Positions 30,905-32,637 of a stretch of 32,637 bases of DNA are shown piece after piece. Both the position numbers and the translations under genes were made by a program. Each line of letters begins with the position of its first letter. Within the stretch, counting starts at the first letter, position 1. The notes under the pieces are model-generated. The model did no database searches and was not told where the DNA came from. It worked only from the letters and a program-made list of their open reading frames with translations. This DNA comes from an uncultured bacterium (lineage in GTDB: Bacteria > Verrucomicrobiota > Kiritimatiellia > RFP12 > UBA1067), in NCBI GenBank assembly GCA_902776615.1, contig CACYQU010000023.1, positions 1 through 32,637 on the forward strand, given 5' to 3'.

Positions 30905-31782
30905 TCGGCGCACGCGATGTGCTCGCCGCATAGAACTCTTGTTTCAAGACCGGCGGACGAATTTCGCACAAGGTCGTTGTCGAACTTGACGGCACCCGCC
31001 TCGAAGACGAGGATCACGGTAGATCCCCCGAACTTGAAGTAGCCTTTCTCTTCGCCTTTCTTGTGCGTGTCGCCTGAACAGGTCTGCACTATTGTGCCGA
31101 CGCCGAATGCGCCGACATCCACCATCCAGAACCGCCCAAACACGGCTTCGCAAGCCGTTATCTGCCGTTCGTTTTCGGCGTATATATCAGGTCGGCGGAC
31201 GAGTGCGATTGGATTTACCGAATGGTACCGTCCCGGAGCATATCGCGCCTGCGTTGGCGTGCTGCAGTCGCACGGAAAGTGGAAGCGGTGGTAGTCGACA
31301 GGGGCGAGCCTCACGACCGCAATGTCGAAACGGCGCCCTGCAAGTTCGGCCGCGCTCTCGCCGAACACTTCCGCCAGCGAGCGCGTCGCGCCTTTGAGCG
31401 GGAATGGCATATTGGCGCTTGCGTTCAGATACAGCATCAGCCGTCCGTCTGCAGGACTCGTCACGCCGTCGCCAAGCGGACGCGCGCCGGGTTTGAGTCG
31501 GCGCGTGAAGAATTCGTTGAAACTTTTGTATTCGGCCGGCGTCTTTTCGGCTTCATCCGCGCGGCAGCCGGGGATTGACGCGAGACTGGGTATTGATCTG
31601 CGCGAAACGGACGAGTCGTAGTATAGCCCCATGAGCCGGGATACTGCGCCGGAACCGAAGAGAATCGGCCACAGCGTACGTCCGAGCAAAGTTTCGTAGG
31701 CGAAGCGAAGCGCGCCATCGCCCATGACAGACTCGGTTATTCGCTCGCCGCTTTTGCGGTCTATGTATTCCACCGGCTTCAT
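30901..31782 (-). CDS. psd: Phosphatidylserine decarboxylase proenzyme
   Basis: Converts phosphatidylserine to phosphatidylethanolamine in the inner membrane; 293 residues. Self-cleavage is expected between Gly253 and Ser254 in the FGGST motif (the family has LGST or GGST), generating the pyruvoyl group on the small C-terminal chain. Asp111 in SPADG and His165/His168 in DYHRFHFP fit the catalytic region. FNEFFTRRLKPGARP (89-103) is a family signature. The ATG overlaps the glycosyltransferase stop (ATGA), so the two are co-transcribed from the leaderless promoter at 32497-32505. Confidence 0.95.
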   Translation of the reverse strand: MKPVEYIDRKSGERITESVMGDGALRFAYETLLGRTLWPILFGSGAVSRLMGLYYDSSVSRRSIPSLASIPGCRADEAEKTPAEYKSFNEFFTRRLKPGARPLGDGVTSPADGRLMLYLNASANMPFPLKGATRSLAEVFGESAAELAGRRFDIAVVRLAPVDYHRFHFPCDCSTPTQARYAPGRYHSVNPIALVRRPDIYAENERQITACEAVFGRFWMVDVGAFGVGTIVQTCSGDTHKKGEEKGYFKFGGSTVILVFEAGAVKFDNDLVRNSSAGLETRVLCGEHIACAD

Positions 31783-32489
31783 GACGGCAGAACGGTTTTG
31801 CGCGAAAGACGTGCGGCGAGAAGCGTCGCCTGAATGCGAAGCGAGTCGCGGATCGGGTTGAAGTGGCTTGTGCGGTTGCCTTCAAGGTAGACCGTTTTTA
31901 TCTTGATCTGCACAGGCTTCTGCTTCATGCGCGCCATCGCCACGAGCATGCGCGATTCGTATTCGTATCTGTTTCCGGGCATATCGCAAAGCGGCTGCAG
32001 AAACTTCATAGGCATGCCCCTGAGACCTGTTTGAGTGTCGTAGACCATTGTGCCGGTCAAAAGGAAGAATGTCCAGCGAGACCATGCATTGCCGAAGCGG
32101 CTTCTCAGCGGAACATCGCCGTCGAATCCTCTCACTCCGAGAGTGAAGCGGTCGCGGTTTTTGGCCGTCGACTCCGCTACGGAAATGATGTCCGGCAGTA
32201 GATGCTGGCCGTCGGCGTCTACCGTGACTACGCCGTCGGCGGAAGGGAATCGTTTCAGCACTTCGGCGAAAGCGGTCTTTAGCGCGGCACCCTTGCCCTT
32301 GTTGTGTTCGTGCTTGAGCAGCGTAACACCCTCAATGCTGGAAACATCGGCGAATATGCCGTCCGCCCTGGACGATCCGTCGTCCACTACGATTATCTGG
32401 CTGAACTCCGCGCGAATGGAGCGAACCAAATCTGTGAGCGAACTTTCAGGCTCGTATGCCGGAATCACGATGACGATGTTGTTGTGCAT
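31779..32489 (-). CDS. Family 2 glycosyltransferase (dolichol-phosphate-mannose-synthase-like)
   Basis: Cytoplasmic or membrane-associated GT-A glycosyltransferase of 236 residues. DDGS is at 36-39 and the metal-binding DADGQH at 91-96, both typical of polyprenyl-phosphate sugar transferases (GT2, DPM1-like). No C-terminal membrane helices are present, so it is the soluble type. The frame is open further upstream, but MHNN starts the fold and its ATG lies 7 nt after TGGTATAAT; an upstream ATG at 32498 overlaps the -10 itself. It precedes psd with a 4-nt overlap. Sugar donor is unknown; the pairing with psd suggests a role in lipid or envelope modification. Confidence 0.9.
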   Translation of the reverse strand: MHNNIVIVIPAYEPESSLTDLVRSIRAEFSQIIVVDDGSSRADGIFADVSSIEGVTLLKHEHNKGKGAALKTAFAEVLKRFPSADGVVTVDADGQHLLPDIISVAESTAKNRDRFTLGVRGFDGDVPLRSRFGNAWSRWTFFLLTGTMVYDTQTGLRGMPMKFLQPLCDMPGNRYEYESRMLVAMARMKQKPVQIKIKTVYLEGNRTSHFNPIRDSLRIQATLLAARLSRKTVLPS

Positions 32490-32496
32490 GCGATAC

Positions 32497-32505
32497 ATTA
32501 TACCA
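32497..32505 (-). promoter_or_regulatory. Extended -10 promoter of the glycosyltransferase-psd operon (leaderless)
   Basis: On the minus strand TGGTATAAT ends 7 nt before the ATG at 32489. No Shine-Dalgarno sequence and no clear -35. Confidence 0.72.
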
Positions 32506-32637
32506 AAAAAGACGGACCTGCATCTCTTGGGATAGCTGTTGGAGGTTCCCCAATTTTTTCTCGGCTGTCGAGGCCTTGCGCGGGCTCGCGCTCTTTTCGG
32601 CCGATTTTCAGGAAAGGCGTCGCCCTCCTCGGTCGAT
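32506..32637. other. Window end, no gene supported
   Basis: Frames are open in several directions but none has a start with ribosome binding site or a recognised motif. It may hold the end of a gene beyond the window. Confidence 0.3.

Noticed and set aside
32506-32637. Possible partial gene at the window end
   Set aside because: Frames are open on both strands but with no start, ribosome binding site or motif; too short to support.

Overview
The window looks like chromosomal DNA from a GC-rich, probably anaerobic bacterium with an outer membrane. It carries a Wza-type export lipoprotein, a polysaccharide copolymerase, a surface protein with LamG and autotransporter-type repeats, several exported sugar-active enzymes and a Glp-type flavoenzyme with a DUF1667 partner. 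This mix recalls gut or rumen members of the PVC group (Kiritimatiellae, Lentisphaeria, Verrucomicrobia). That placement is inference; there is no rRNA gene to test it.

Layout. Minus strand 1-2897: an operon of an enolase-superfamily sugar-acid dehydratase, a short-chain dehydrogenase and an MFS transporter (cut by the window edge). Plus strand 3094-7476: an exopolysaccharide assembly trio (copolymerase with a degenerate kinase domain, outer-membrane export lipoprotein, O-antigen ligase/polymerase). Minus strand 7503-8117: purN. Plus strand 8230-15624: a XylR-type sugar regulator, an agarase-like glycoside hydrolase, a 996-residue surface protein and a Tat-exported metallo-beta-lactamase-fold protein. 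Positions 15625-16369: a gene-poor scar with tandem repeats, a MITE-like inverted repeat and the tail of a dead FAD oxidoreductase gene. Minus strand 16370-17083: a DeoR regulator facing a nine-gene region. Plus strand 17186-26298: PfkB kinase, FucI/AraA-like isomerase, exported GH30, IolB-like isomerase, FAD-linked oxidase, Fe-S protein, class II aldolase and MFS transporter. Plus strand 26352-30021: a fused GlpA/oxidoreductase, DUF1667 protein and HAD phosphatase. Plus strand 30181-30904: rpmH-rnpA-yidD. Minus strand 30901-32489: a family 2 glycosyltransferase and phosphatidylserine decarboxylase.

How the genes fit together. The 17186-26298 cluster reads as a complete route for one sugar: a secreted GH30 frees it, the MFS protein imports it, the isomerase makes a ketose, the PfkB kinase phosphorylates it and the class II aldolase splits it to DHAP plus an aldehyde. 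The FAD/Fe-S pair could oxidise the 2-hydroxyacid derived from that aldehyde. The adjacent Glp-like unit would also feed DHAP. The sugar is not identified by sequence alone.

A second theme is gene expression. Ten candidate promoters share an extended -10 (TGNTATAAT type). Six of them sit only 7-10 nt before the start codon with no Shine-Dalgarno sequence, suggesting leaderless mRNAs for the first genes of operons, while operon-internal genes mostly have strong purine-rich ribosome binding sites. A third theme is that several spacers hold short tandem repeats, each with a different unit.
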